A program made the translations under genes and the position numbers. Below the pieces are notes generated by a model. The model saw only the letters and a list, made by a program, of their open reading frames with translations. It searched no databases and was not told where the DNA came from. DNA of 58,203 nt from Enterococcus sp. DIV0212c (lineage in GTDB: Bacteria; Bacillota; Bacilli; Lactobacillales; Enterococcaceae), in assembly GCF_017377505.1 (NCBI RefSeq), contig NZ_JAFREN010000017.1:1-58203 (forward strand), read 5' to 3'. Below are positions 37,587 to 45,920 of this stretch, piece after piece. The stretch's first letter is position 1. Each line of letters begins with the position of its first letter.

Positions 37587-37737
37587 TATTAGTTTTTAAA
37601 GAACGAGCACTAAAAATAAGACAAAAACTCTATATTAATGGTATAGGGTATTTATTCTTTGAAGAATTTTTTTCTTTTGCTTTTCTGTTTCTTTAAGACT
37701 TTCTTGATTATTATCAGTTTAATCTCTATCGGGAATT

Positions 37738-37983
37738 TTATAAGCAAAGACAAGATAAAAAGTAAGGCAAAATGCTAACATCAAAAGAAACAGAAGAAAA
37801 TTGTGATTGAATTCTTTTCAATTCTTCGGCTGAATCAGTATGGCTATTTGCAATTACAGTTGTAATAGTTGTACTAAATAAAGAAGCGATATAAGTAAAA
37901 TTTTTGGGTATTTCTAGAAATCGTTCCATCCTAATGTGCTTTTTGATAAAAATTTTTTTAAGCTCAACTAAAGAAATCCCCAA
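37738..37983 (-). pseudogene. possible membrane-protein fragment
   Basis: An open frame of 81 codons begins at TTG without a good ribosome site. Upstream in the same frame a hydrophobic stretch (INFIIITLLTSALFLGISLV) is encoded but lacks a start codon and meets stops. This suggests the remains of a small membrane protein, perhaps the partner of the decayed HTH gene. It could also be chance. Confidence 0.3.
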
Positions 37984-38113
37984 AAATAGTGCTGAAGTTA
38001 ACAGGGTTATTATTATGAAATTGATTATATCTTGCGATGTAAAAAGGACTGAAGAGAATGGATAAGATTAAGTTTAGAGCGTGGTTAATAAAAAAGATAA
38101 CCTGAAAGGCTAT

Positions 38114-38587
38114 CTAAAATGGAGTTCCATTTGCATCGGTTGTAGATACATCACCTTGAGGCGATACGCGGAAAAACCCTAAGGTACCTGATCCGCCTTG
38201 ACTAGAAACACTTTTACTATACGCTTTGAACAAAAAGTCATTATCGATCATTTGCCAAAAGATTAAGCTAATATCTTCGTTGTTTGTTTCAGGATAAGTT
38301 TCTAATATTCGTTGAAGAGCTTGTTCTTGTGACATTTCAGTAATCGTTGTACTACTCTGGAACTCTTCAGACAATTCAACGGTCTTTTCCTCAGATGAAA
38401 CAGAGCTTGAAAGTACCTGAGTTTCTGAAGTTGATGTAGAGAATGTAGAGTCAGATGTTTTTAGAGTAGATGATATGGTTGTATTAGAGCTTGAGCTACT
38501 GTTTGTAACAGATTTTTCATTTTTCGAATTACAAGCGGTAAGTAACAATAATGCAGATAGTAATAATGTAAAAGTTATTTTTTTCAT
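38114..38587 (-). CDS. small Ser/Thr-rich lipoprotein, 157 residues
   Basis: The signal sequence ends in LLTAC, a lipobox. Residues 25-80 are a Ser/Thr-rich linker. The rest (MSQEQALQRILETYPETN...ISLIFWQMIDNDFLFKAYS...GFFRVSPQGDVS) is a compact domain seen at the C-terminus of several enterococcal lipoproteins of unknown role. A strong AAAGGAGG precedes ATG 38587. Confidence 0.85.
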   Translation of the reverse strand: MKKITFTLLLSALLLLTACNSKNEKSVTNSSSSSNTTISSTLKTSDSTFSTSTSETQVLSSSVSSEEKTVELSEEFQSSTTITEMSQEQALQRILETYPETNNEDISLIFWQMIDNDFLFKAYSKSVSSQGGSGTLGFFRVSPQGDVSTTDANGTPF

Positions 38588-38817
38588 AATATATTTCCTC
38601 CTTTTGAATAATTATAACACAAACATTCCGCAGGAAAACAACTGGCGGAGATTTACGCTTGTTGAGTAACGTTTAAGGCGACTAGGTTATTTCTCGTGGG
38701 CTGAACAGTCTGATAATTTCAAAGGTAGTCTTGAGTAAAGGTAAAATAGAAATATTATAACGAATCTATATGGCGTTTTATTATTACTTTTAGTATTATT
38801 AGAAAGGTTTTTTTAAG

Positions 38818-38955
38818 TTGGAACAATTTTTAGATATATTAAAAGTCTTTGGTTCAATGGGAATAATGGGTGTTGCAATAAAATTTATCGTTGATAGATT
38901 GTGGTCAACACAAATAGAATCTAGTCTAGAAATTAATTATAGTAGAATTTTTTAA
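38818..38955 (+). CDS. possible 45-residue membrane-associated peptide
   Basis: A TTG start follows AGAAAGG by about nine bases. The product (EQFLDILKVFGSMGIMGVAI...) has one weak hydrophobic segment. It could be the truncated start of a larger phage-type membrane protein. The remaining DNA of 38588-39162 shows AT-rich promoter-like boxes (TATACT at about 39130) only. Confidence 0.3.
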   Translation: MEQFLDILKVFGSMGIMGVAIKFIVDRLWSTQIESSLEINYSRIF

Positions 38956-39162
38956 TCTAGTTATTGTCATTTTCTATCTATTTTTTTATTTATTTTTGTA
39001 TATTTTTTACATGATACACATAACTCTAACCAATACAAGGTATTAACTAGAGGACATTACTCTTTTGTCGGAAATGAATATAAACATTATTCTATCTAAA
39101 TCTAATTTTATTATATAAAAAGGTATGCTATACTTTTGCTATATACGTAAAGGAGTAGTTAT

Positions 39163-40476
39163 ATGGGAATTTTAGATATCTTTAAAGGAAAAGAATACAA
39201 ACAAAAATTTGATCAACTAGAGAAAGAATATGAACTATTAAGAAATGAAAAATTATCTATAGAACAAATGGACGCGGTTACTCTCAAAAAAGATATTATA
39301 AAAAAAGAAAAAGAAGTAGAAAATTTTAGTAAAATAATAAATTCTTTGAAGGACAAAGAGAGTTTGTTACTTAGAGATATACAGAGTAAAGAACAGAAAC
39401 TACATGAACTAAAAAGAAATTTAATTTCTGTAGAAGATGATATTGATATGGAATCTTTTGGGCTCTATGTGCCAAGATATGATTTTGCTTCTTCATTAGT
39501 TTACAAAGAAGCTTTGGGAACCCTAAGAAACCAACAAAAGCAAATGGTTAAAGATAAAACATCTGTAAATTATTTTGATGGTTGGACAGTTGAGGGAAGC
39601 AAAAGTAAGGGACGTAAAATGACTAATGATAATATCAAACAGATATTAAGGTCGTTTAATAATGAGTGTGAGGCAGCTATAAACAAAGTTAAATTTAGCA
39701 ACATAGAAGCTATTAAAAAAAGAATTACTAATTCTTTTAACCAGTTAAATAAATTGAATGAGTCAAATAAGTTATCCTTAACACCTCAATACCTAAACTT
39801 GAAACTGCAAGAGCTTTCTATGGCTTATGAATACGAACGAAAAAAACAAGATGAAAAAGAAGAATTAAGAGAGCAACGTGAGCGTGAACGCGAAGAGAAA
39901 GCACTACAAAAAGAAATTACAAATCAAAAGAAAATAATAGAGAAGGAAATTAAACATTTCAGAAATATGATTGATGAGTTAAAGAAAAAGCTAGAAGATG
40001 CTAGTGAAGATGAAAAGCTTTCTTTGAATAACCAGTTGTTAGAGCTAGAAATCAAAGTTCAAGAGAAAAAAGAAGATGAGGCAGAACTGGATTACAGAAC
40101 TGCACATGCAAGTGCGGGGTATGTCTATATTATAAGTAATATTGGCTCTTTTGGTGAACAGGTTGTTAAAATAGGAGTAACTAGGAGATTAGATCCATTA
40201 GATAGAATTGCGGAACTCAGCAGTGCTTCTGTCCCATTCAAGTTTGATGTTCATGCTTTAATATTTAGCTATGATGCTTATAAATTAGAAAATGATCTAC
40301 ATCGATATTTTGATAAAAACAGAATAAATAGAGTTAATAACAGAAAAGAATTCTTTATGATTAGTATGCCTGAGCTAAAAGAGGTTTTACAAAGATACAA
40401 AGATTTAACTATTGATTTCATTGAAACACCAGATGCAGAAGAATACAGGGAATCATTGAAGATAAGTGAAAGTTAA
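39163..40476 (+). CDS. coiled-coil protein with GIY-YIG-like nuclease domain (DUF4041/T5orf172 type)
   Basis: In this 437-residue protein, residues 1-90 and about 215-305 are strongly coiled-coil (KEEKE-rich). Between them is a DUF4041-like region (SFGLYVPRYDFASS...). The C-terminal domain has the GIY-YIG hallmark AGYVYIISN...VVKIGVTRR, then LENDLHRYF and NRKEFF. Such proteins are typical of phages and mobile elements, and some are suspected in phage defence. GGAG precedes ATG 39163. Confidence 0.85.
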   Translation: MGILDIFKGKEYKQKFDQLEKEYELLRNEKLSIEQMDAVTLKKDIIKKEKEVENFSKIINSLKDKESLLLRDIQSKEQKLHELKRNLISVEDDIDMESFGLYVPRYDFASSLVYKEALGTLRNQQKQMVKDKTSVNYFDGWTVEGSKSKGRKMTNDNIKQILRSFNNECEAAINKVKFSNIEAIKKRITNSFNQLNKLNESNKLSLTPQYLNLKLQELSMAYEYERKKQDEKEELREQREREREEKALQKEITNQKKIIEKEIKHFRNMIDELKKKLEDASEDEKLSLNNQLLELEIKVQEKKEDEAELDYRTAHASAGYVYIISNIGSFGEQVVKIGVTRRLDPLDRIAELSSASVPFKFDVHALIFSYDAYKLENDLHRYFDKNRINRVNNRKEFFMISMPELKEVLQRYKDLTIDFIETPDAEEYRESLKISES

Positions 40477-40481
40477 TGAAG

Positions 40482-40520
40482 AAGAGGGCTACAACTGATT
40501 GTTGCTAGTTCTCTTTTTTT
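40482..40520 (+). terminator. terminator after the GIY-YIG gene
   Basis: An imperfect stem (AAGAG..CTACAAC with GTTGCTAG..CTCTT) is followed by seven T. Confidence 0.7.
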
Positions 40521-40808
40521 ATGCTAGAAACATCAGATTTATTTGATGTTTTAAAAAATGGGTGTCTCAATATTAGTTAGTTGATCCAATCATTTTATCG
40601 AAACAGTTTGGTGATGCAGTGGTAGAATATGGTTCACAAGATGCAAGTTTCAATTATTAATGCGGCATATTAACTTGGCAAGATTTAAGTTCAGAGAAGA
40701 GGAAACTTAAATCTTGTTGTAGAGCGCAAAGCGCTAAAGGAGAGTATATTTTTAAAGGAGAAATAATTATTCCACTTATTTGGAGATAATTATTTCTGAT
40801 TAAAATAG
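40521..40808. other. non-coding stretch with two hairpins
   Basis: No gene is supported here. A 13-bp hairpin (CAAGATTTAAGTT at 40679-40691 with its complement at 40704-40716) lacks a T run. A second near-perfect one has the arm GAAATAATTAT around 40760-40797. They may be remnants of mobile DNA or processing sites. Confidence 0.4.
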
Positions 40809-40810
40809 TA

Positions 40811-40862
40811 AAGAGTATCATCACTGGAGCCTGGTTGCCAAGTAGATGATACTCTCTTTTTT
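40811..40862. terminator. terminator between convergent genes
   Basis: The arms AGAGTATCATC (40812-40822) and GATGATACTCT (40845-40855) are followed by CTTTTTT. The reverse strand has a weaker T-rich tail, so it may also end the minus-strand gene. Confidence 0.75.
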
Positions 40863-40872
40863 GATAAAAAAC

Positions 40873-42510
40873 TTACTTCTTCTTTTTCATTAAAAATTGT
40901 AAAATCAGCAGTCCGGCTAAAAGCGTAGAAAATAGAAGAGAAACAGTTTGAATAACAGTTTTTTTATAAGAGACTGTAATATTATGGATACCATTGTCTA
41001 GTTTTACTGTGACCAGCCCGGCTTTATTATAATTACTGAGCACTTTTTGTCCATCTTTTACCTCGTAGCCCTTGTAATAAAATTTAGGAAGTTGAACTTC
41101 TTGAGTGCCATTAGTCTGTAAAGTATATGAACTATAGTTGTATTTATTGTCAGCTTGATTCAACGAACCGGAGGAAGAGACACCATCGATTATTGGACTA
41201 GGTGAAGCAAAATATTTTTTGAAATCAGTATCTTTGATTAGATACTCTTTTCCATGTCCAATTTCTGACTCATAAAAATCAGAGTAATTTTTATTGGTCA
41301 CGGTTATATTATTTTGGCTGTTGCTTTGCATCAAATTGTTTACATTAAAGCTAATAGCCAAAAAACTGCTTATAGCAATAAACATAAGTACCTGTCTACT
41401 ACTTAATAACTGAAATTGTTCGATCAAACTAGTTGCAAGTAGACTGGCAAAAAAGGAAGAAAATAGCAATAATCGCCAAGGAAACTGTATTGTTGCTAGT
41501 ACCGATACTTTAAAAATCGCCCAAGGGAAAATATTTGTTGCCAGTAAAATCAAACAGAGTGTAGCTAATGTTATTTTTTTATTATTAGTCGTTAATTTTT
41601 GATAATTAAAACATGCAATAATAACAACGACTAATAAAAATAAGCCAATATTTGGTTTAAGTTCTGTGAATGGGGCACTCACATTTGCAAGGCTGTTGCT
41701 CATTAAATTGCTTAAACTAAAATTCAGTCCAGTAGCCCATAAGGTTGTATTAGCAAAATTAAATGTTAGATGATAGGTTTGCTCGAGGTAAGGAAATAAA
41801 AACCAAGCGGACAAACCAATGGTTAAAGCGCCAGATTGAATCAAACTTTTTATTTGAGCCTGCTTGCATTTTTTCCAATTCAATAATATGAAAATAATCA
41901 GTAAGATAAAGGAATAAAAAGCAGTGATCAAGTGACTTGCGATTAACAAACTCATGCTAACACTTAGCAGCTTCCAATGATGCTGATTTGTATAGAAGAT
42001 CGTGTAGACACCTAAAATAAATAACGGTAAAAATGCAAAGGCTAATGTTTCACCTAGAGCTGCCCGAACAGATTGATCAATCAAACGATAAGTAGCAAGT
42101 GTATAAAAACAAGAGAACAATAATGCCTGTTTTTTCTTGTTTTTAATGGCATATAAAAAATAATAAGAGGCAGCTGCTGTGATGAAACTGATTAAGAATT
42201 GGTATAAATAGTAAGAAGGAACAAAACTGATTCCGATTATTCGAAAAAAAGCAAAAGGGAATAATAAAATAGACGGATAAAATAAATCAGCACCATATCC
42301 AAAATTTAAACCCATTGTAGGAAAGACTCTTGGAAAAAAGTCCAACTGTTTAACTGCTTGGTAATAGCTATCTAATCTGGTTCTATGAAATAAGAGGTCA
42401 TCTTGACTAAATATATAGTTATTAAAGAAATAGGGAAAGATAGAGATTGCGCTTATCCACAATAACATCATTAAAATAAACGTATTTTTTTGACTTTGTT
42501 TAATTTTCAA
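40873..42510 (-). CDS. large integral membrane protein, GT-C/YfhO-like
   Basis: This 545-residue protein has about 12 membrane helices and a C-terminal extracytoplasmic domain (about 400-520) before a last helix and a KKKK tail. An early loop with SQDDLLFHRTRLDSYY resembles the acidic motif of GT-C glycosyltransferases that use lipid-linked sugars, and it resembles uncharacterised YfhO-type proteins. A role in glycosylating wall polymers or proteins is inferred. It is monocistronic. Confidence 0.8.
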   Translation of the reverse strand: MKIKQSQKNTFILMMLLWISAISIFPYFFNNYIFSQDDLLFHRTRLDSYYQAVKQLDFFPRVFPTMGLNFGYGADLFYPSILLFPFAFFRIIGISFVPSYYLYQFLISFITAAASYYFLYAIKNKKKQALLFSCFYTLATYRLIDQSVRAALGETLAFAFLPLFILGVYTIFYTNQHHWKLLSVSMSLLIASHLITAFYSFILLIIFILLNWKKCKQAQIKSLIQSGALTIGLSAWFLFPYLEQTYHLTFNFANTTLWATGLNFSLSNLMSNSLANVSAPFTELKPNIGLFLLVVVIIACFNYQKLTTNNKKITLATLCLILLATNIFPWAIFKVSVLATIQFPWRLLLFSSFFASLLATSLIEQFQLLSSRQVLMFIAISSFLAISFNVNNLMQSNSQNNITVTNKNYSDFYESEIGHGKEYLIKDTDFKKYFASPSPIIDGVSSSGSLNQADNKYNYSSYTLQTNGTQEVQLPKFYYKGYEVKDGQKVLSNYNKAGLVTVKLDNGIHNITVSYKKTVIQTVSLLFSTLLAGLLILQFLMKKKK

Positions 42511-42751
42511 GTGAATTCTCCTATAAAAGTATATTTTTCTCTATTTTAACAGAAAAAAAGATATTAATATAAGATGTTAATGTAAATTAGGATGATTAAT
42601 AAACTATTTGAGAAAGCAAAGAATGGATTTTAAAGGAATAAGAGGGTTATATTAGTGTGAGTTTGATTTTTAGAATGAACAGGTATACAAAAATCAGATA
42701 TTTATTTACTCTAGGGTTGAAATGTGTAACATGATGTGGTATTATAAATAT

Positions 42752-42825
42752 ACCCTAACAGTATTTTCATTTTACTCAATCCGAGTAATACTCCTTATCC
42801 CACCTTTTAAGAGGTGGGATATTCT
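42752..42825 (+). ncRNA. small-RNA-like element A with anti-Shine-Dalgarno segment
   Basis: A strong promoter lies just upstream: TTGAAA (42717-42722), 17 bp, extended TATTAT (42740-42745). The RNA would have hairpin 1 (TTACTC/GAGTAA, 42772-42788), a single-stranded TACTCCTT (42789-42796, complementary to ribosome sites), and hairpin 2 (ATCCCACCT/AGGTGGGAT, 42797-42820). It resembles the csRNA layout of streptococci. A relative lies at 45.2 kb. Confidence 0.55.
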
Positions 42826-42846
42826 AGTTTTAATCGTAAAGTTCTA

Positions 42847-43761
42847 TTAGCTATCCTTTAAAATACCTACGGAATAACTGCTTAGCATTTTTTCACTATC
42901 TCGCTCGTGGGTCAACATTTTCACTTCTTTTTTCACTTCTTGTGCTTGCATAATATCTCCGGCATTTTCCAACAAGTGAATGAAGTCATACACACGCTCC
43001 ATATGATCGGGCTCACCATCAAGAAGATAGTTCAAGAGGTTGTTTAAATACTGAAGGTTTAGTTTAAAACTATAATTCTCATTTTGTTTATCTTGTTTTT
43101 TTGCCAGTTTAATGTATTTCTTTGCACTGGCATAGTCCTTTGCGTAAAGTCTTAAGGAAATCAGATTAATCAGAATATTGTGAGCAAATTTTTTTGTAGT
43201 AAAATCACGTTGTTCTTCATATTTAATTGGAAATAGTCGAGCTATAAGTATATCGGCTTGTTTTGCATCTAGAAATCGGATAAGATTGTTAGTAATTACA
43301 TAGTCATATTGAAGATAAAAGGACTTATTCATAAGCGTTTTAAACGTGCTGATCACTTCTTTTGGGCTTATAGAATCAACTTCATCCCATTGACCGTGAA
43401 AGAAATTTTTAATAGCAAGATAGTTTGATAACTCTCGCAAGGTTTTATCTTCCTTCTCTTTTAAAGAATAGAAATAGGTAAGTAATTTTTGTTTTGTACT
43501 TTTATTTTCTAGATGAGCAGCGCAATAGTAGTAGTATTTTCTAAAGTATTGCTGTTCTTTGTCAAACGTTGCAAAAGTGAAAAATTCCTCAGAATTAATA
43601 GAGATATGGCCTAATATTTCTTCAAGTTCACTTACTTTTAAAGAGCGAGTATTACTTTCGATTTTTGAATAGGTTGAAGGGTCTGTGTAATCAGGCATCA
43701 TCTCCCGTTGAGTAAGTTTTAATTTCAATCTGAAAAAACGTAAAGTTTCTGTGATATTCAT
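42847..43761 (-). CDS. Rgg-family transcriptional regulator
   Basis: This 304-residue protein has an N-terminal HTH (about 1-65: ETLRFFRLKLKLTQREMM...TYSKIESNTRSLKVSELEEIL) and a long helical, TPR-like C-terminal domain that in Rgg proteins binds short exported peptides. It is divergent from a 21-residue SHP-like peptide gene, the standard layout of Rgg/SHP quorum-sensing pairs. GGGAG precedes ATG 43761. A 21-bp palindrome covers its own -10 region, suggesting autoregulation. Confidence 0.88.
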   Translation of the reverse strand: MNITETLRFFRLKLKLTQREMMPDYTDPSTYSKIESNTRSLKVSELEEILGHISINSEEFFTFATFDKEQQYFRKYYYYCAAHLENKSTKQKLLTYFYSLKEKEDKTLRELSNYLAIKNFFHGQWDEVDSISPKEVISTFKTLMNKSFYLQYDYVITNNLIRFLDAKQADILIARLFPIKYEEQRDFTTKKFAHNILINLISLRLYAKDYASAKKYIKLAKKQDKQNENYSFKLNLQYLNNLLNYLLDGEPDHMERVYDFIHLLENAGDIMQAQEVKKEVKMLTHERDSEKMLSSYSVGILKDS

Positions 43762-43776
43762 GGATATATCTCCCTT

Positions 43777-43797
43777 CTTATGCGATTATAGCATAAG
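43777..43797 (-). promoter_or_regulatory. palindrome over the rgg promoter
   Basis: CTTATGC-N7-GCATAAG is a perfect inverted repeat. On the minus strand its centre contains TATAAT, the -10 of the rgg gene, 16-36 bases before the ATG. A protein bound here would block rgg transcription. Confidence 0.6.
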
Positions 43798-43860
43798 AAA
43801 GGTGCAAAAAACTCGATTTTAATAAAAAAACGAAATTTATTAAAGATTTTCTTGCTAATT

Positions 43861-43911
43861 TCGCATTTTAGCGATATTTTACTGTTCAAATTCTCTTCTG
43901 TTTGTTATTCT
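43861..43911 (+). promoter_or_regulatory. shp promoter and possible Rgg box
   Basis: An extended -10 (TGTTATTCT, 43903-43911) lies 66 bases before the peptide start and has no clear -35, typical of an activated promoter. The inverted repeat TCGCATTTTAGCGA (43861-43874) sits near -50 and is a candidate Rgg site. Confidence 0.45.
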
Positions 43912-43976
43912 TTACTTAAGGAAAATTATTTGTTTGCAAACCTTGATTTTTTTTAATTTATCTTGGAGGTGTTTTA

Positions 43977-44042
43977 ATGGTTTCGATAATTCTTTTCGTA
44001 ACCAGCGCTATTGCTGTGTTTACTGTTTCTGCAGGAGGCTAG
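43977..44042 (+). CDS. SHP-like short hydrophobic peptide, 21 residues
   Basis: A strong GGAGGTG lies seven bases before ATG 43977. The peptide runs MVSIILFVTSAIAV then FTVSAGG. It is short, hydrophobic, ends in Gly-Gly like several streptococcal SHP pheromones, and is divergent from an Rgg gene. In known systems the C-terminal 8-12 residues are exported, matured and re-imported to bind Rgg. Gene function is inferred from these features. The DNA behind it to 44155 has no ORF, only A-rich repeats (AAAAAGTGC twice). Confidence 0.72.
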   Translation: MVSIILFVTSAIAVFTVSAGG

Positions 44043-44155
44043 AAACTTTATTTTACTTTCCAACCGTAAGTTATTAAAGAGCAATTTTTGTGAACAAAAA
44101 ATTTAACTAAAAAAACTAAGTGTATAAGTAAAAAGTGCGTAACAAAAAAAGTGCA

Positions 44156-44214
44156 AAATAATAGCTTCTGATTTACTTTTCCTGTTGAATGAAGTAAATC
44201 AGAGGCTATTATTT
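44156..44214. terminator. terminator between shp and the next minus-strand gene
   Basis: A 22-bp near-perfect hairpin (AAATAATAGC..CTGATTTACTT with its complement) ends in TTATTTGATTT. It lies three bases from the stop of the convergent gene, so it probably works both ways. Confidence 0.85.
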
Positions 44215-44217
44215 GAT

Positions 44218-44559
44218 TTAGTGATTTTCTTCCAAGATATCAGAAGGATTTGTTTGAGCTACGTAATGTTCTATGTCATATTTTGTTGCGAGTGTTTTTG
44301 AAAAATTTTTTTCTTGAGCATTTCTCATATAATGAAAAAATTCAATTTCACTTTTTGTTAGTTTTTCTTTGGATAAGATTTCTTTCTTATATGTTAGTGC
44401 AATGTTTTCTGAAAAATAATAGGAATCATTTTTGGCAATAGAAAGCCGCAAAGTATCACCAAATAAGATATTATTTTCTTCAGAAAAGGGATCTTGTTTC
44501 AGCTCAATCAACCATGTATGCTGAAATGACGTAGTTACTTTTATTAAATGTTGATCCAT
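44218..44559 (-). CDS. hypothetical protein, 113 residues
   Basis: It begins MDQHLIKVTTSFQHTWLIEL, is acidic, soluble and predicted mixed alpha/beta, with no family I recognise. ATG 44559 is chosen because TTGGAG lies seven bases ahead; an in-frame TTG overlaps that site. Possible relation to the Rgg/SHP pair comes only from position. Confidence 0.72.
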   Translation of the reverse strand: MDQHLIKVTTSFQHTWLIELKQDPFSEENNILFGDTLRLSIAKNDSYYFSENIALTYKKEILSKEKLTKSEIEFFHYMRNAQEKNFSKTLATKYDIEHYVAQTNPSDILEENH

Positions 44560-44803
44560 GTTTTTCTCCAATCAATAAATTAGTAGATAGTTCCCTCTTA
44601 TTATATCAAATGGTATCGTGATTTGAACATAGAGATTGATAAATATTGATTTTCTTAATGGATGGTGTAGAAAATCTATAGTTCATTGTTTTTAGAGTAA
44701 TATTGTTTATCTAGTTTTTTTTTGATAAGATAAAGTGAAGTTAAATAAAGTCTTAAAAGGTAAGATAAATGGATATTTATAATTTGTCAAAGGAGTAGAA
44801 ACG

Positions 44804-45121
44804 ATGAAGAAAATCACACCTCAAATGTTTGTCAGATTACTTGAAAATAAGGAAGAACGATTTGCGATTATTATTAATCACTGGTTTTATTACATAGAAA
44901 AAGGGCGAATTTATCGGTTTCAGCAACATACAAATGCGAAAGTTTTGACAACGTTGGACTCATTTTACGAAGGGGAAATCACTAGTGAGGTAATGACCAA
45001 TGAACTAAAGAAAAGTATCATCAATCAAATTCAGTATGACTGGTTCACAGATGTATGGAAAGAAACGATCCTTGAACGAATCAACCGTTCACCATATGAT
45101 ATGGAAGCATTCTTTTTTTAA
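44804..45121 (+). CDS. hypothetical protein, 105 residues
   Basis: It begins MKKITPQMFVRLLENKEERFA and contains a FYYIEKGRIYRFQ strand-rich centre and a helical C-terminus. It is soluble and has no family I recognise. AAAGGAG precedes ATG 44804 and a promoter region lies at about 44700-44760. It is followed by small-RNA-like element B. Confidence 0.75.
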   Translation: MKKITPQMFVRLLENKEERFAIIINHWFYYIEKGRIYRFQQHTNAKVLTTLDSFYEGEITSEVMTNELKKSIINQIQYDWFTDVWKETILERINRSPYDMEAFFF

Positions 45122-45212
45122 AAGATTTTTCTAGAATTATGTCATTTTTTTATAAAAATTATAATGCATTTTGTTTGTAAAAAATATAATAGGGTAGTAA
45201 GATGAATTTATC

Positions 45213-45294
45213 CTAACAACAAACTTTTTTTCATTTACTCTCATGAGTAAAACTCCTTTCCCATCTTCGTTTGAAGATGGGATTCTTTTTTTTT
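45213..45294 (+). ncRNA. small-RNA-like element B with anti-Shine-Dalgarno segment
   Basis: Hairpin 1 is TTTACTC/GAGTAAA (45234-45251), followed by single-stranded ACTCCTT (45252-45258). Hairpin 2 is TCCCATCTTC/GAAGATGGGA (45259-45282), then a run of T to 45294, a clear terminator. The order and the CCTAACA near the presumed 5' end match element A. The promoter is less clear (TAGTAA/TAAGAT boxes at 45195-45203). On the reverse strand GGAG plus ATG could start a 35-codon ORF, a less likely reading. Confidence 0.58.
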
Positions 45295-45329
45295 GTAGAT
45301 AAGTCAGATAAAGTATACACGTAAAGCAG

Positions 45330-45460
45330 TTGTAATTTGAGTTCATTTTTGCTAAGATGAATGCATATAAATAAAAATGGTTGGGCGCAAGCTTCAAGGA
45401 TCAGGTTCTTCAAGGGGTGAGAAGAACGGTTTTTTGAACTTACGCCCTTTTTTATTTTTC
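45330..45460 (+). promoter_or_regulatory. structured leader/attenuator upstream of the ntp operon
   Basis: A promoter TTGTAA-N17-TAAGAT (45330-45358) starts an RNA that folds as an outer stem (GGGCG..TTCAA, 45383-45397, with TTGAA..CGCCC, 45434-45447) enclosing a hairpin GTTCTTC/GAAGAAC around AAGGGGTGA. A run of T follows the outer stem, so it terminates. It lies 130 bp before ntpF in the same direction. Ligand-controlled read-through, for example by Na+, is a hypothesis. Confidence 0.55.
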
Positions 45461-45593
45461 AATCAAAGTTTAAGGGAATAAGTTGTGTTTTTAGTATGTA
45501 AAAGCACAGGTTATTCTCTTTTTGATTGTAATAAGGGCACAACCTTCAATAATAAAGAGACGTACGAAGTAGTCAAATGACAGGGGTGAAAGA

Positions 45594-45920
45594 ATGGTTT
45601 TAGAAGCACTAGATAAAATTCGTGATGCGGAAAATAGCGTTGAAAAAATGAGACAAGAGGCCAAAGAAGAAATCGGTGCCTACGAGCAAAAGCAAGCCGC
45701 GAATTTTAAGAAAAAACAAGAACAGAGTCAAGAGAAAGTGAAGAGGTTACTTCATGAATTAGAACGACAAAAAAGTGAACAGCTTCAAAAGGAAAAAAAC
45801 ATTTTACTAAGTGAAGCGCAAGAACAAAATCAAGAGTTTGAAGAAAAATATAAAAAAAATAAAGAATCCATCATTGATCATGTAATAGAAAGGGTGAAAA
45901 AAATCTATGGCAGTCAATAA
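45594..45920 (+). CDS. ntpF: V-type Na+-ATPase peripheral stalk subunit NtpF
   Basis: This 108-residue, almost entirely coiled-coil protein (EKMRQEAKEEIGAYEQKQ...) is the first gene of the ntp operon, as in E. hirae. It pairs with NtpE as a peripheral stalk that holds the catalytic head. AGGGGTG precedes ATG 45594, and its end overlaps ntpI by 14 bases. Confidence 0.92.
   Translation: MVLEALDKIRDAENSVEKMRQEAKEEIGAYEQKQAANFKKKQEQSQEKVKRLLHELERQKSEQLQKEKNILLSEAQEQNQEFEEKYKKNKESIIDHVIERVKKIYGSQ

Noticed and set aside
45137..45397. Minus-strand ORF of 86 codons (or 35 codons from an internal ATG)
   Set aside because: It overlaps small-RNA-like element B, whose plus-strand terminator is strong; the protein is low-complexity. 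A ribosome-site-like GGAG before an ATG keeps a small doubt.
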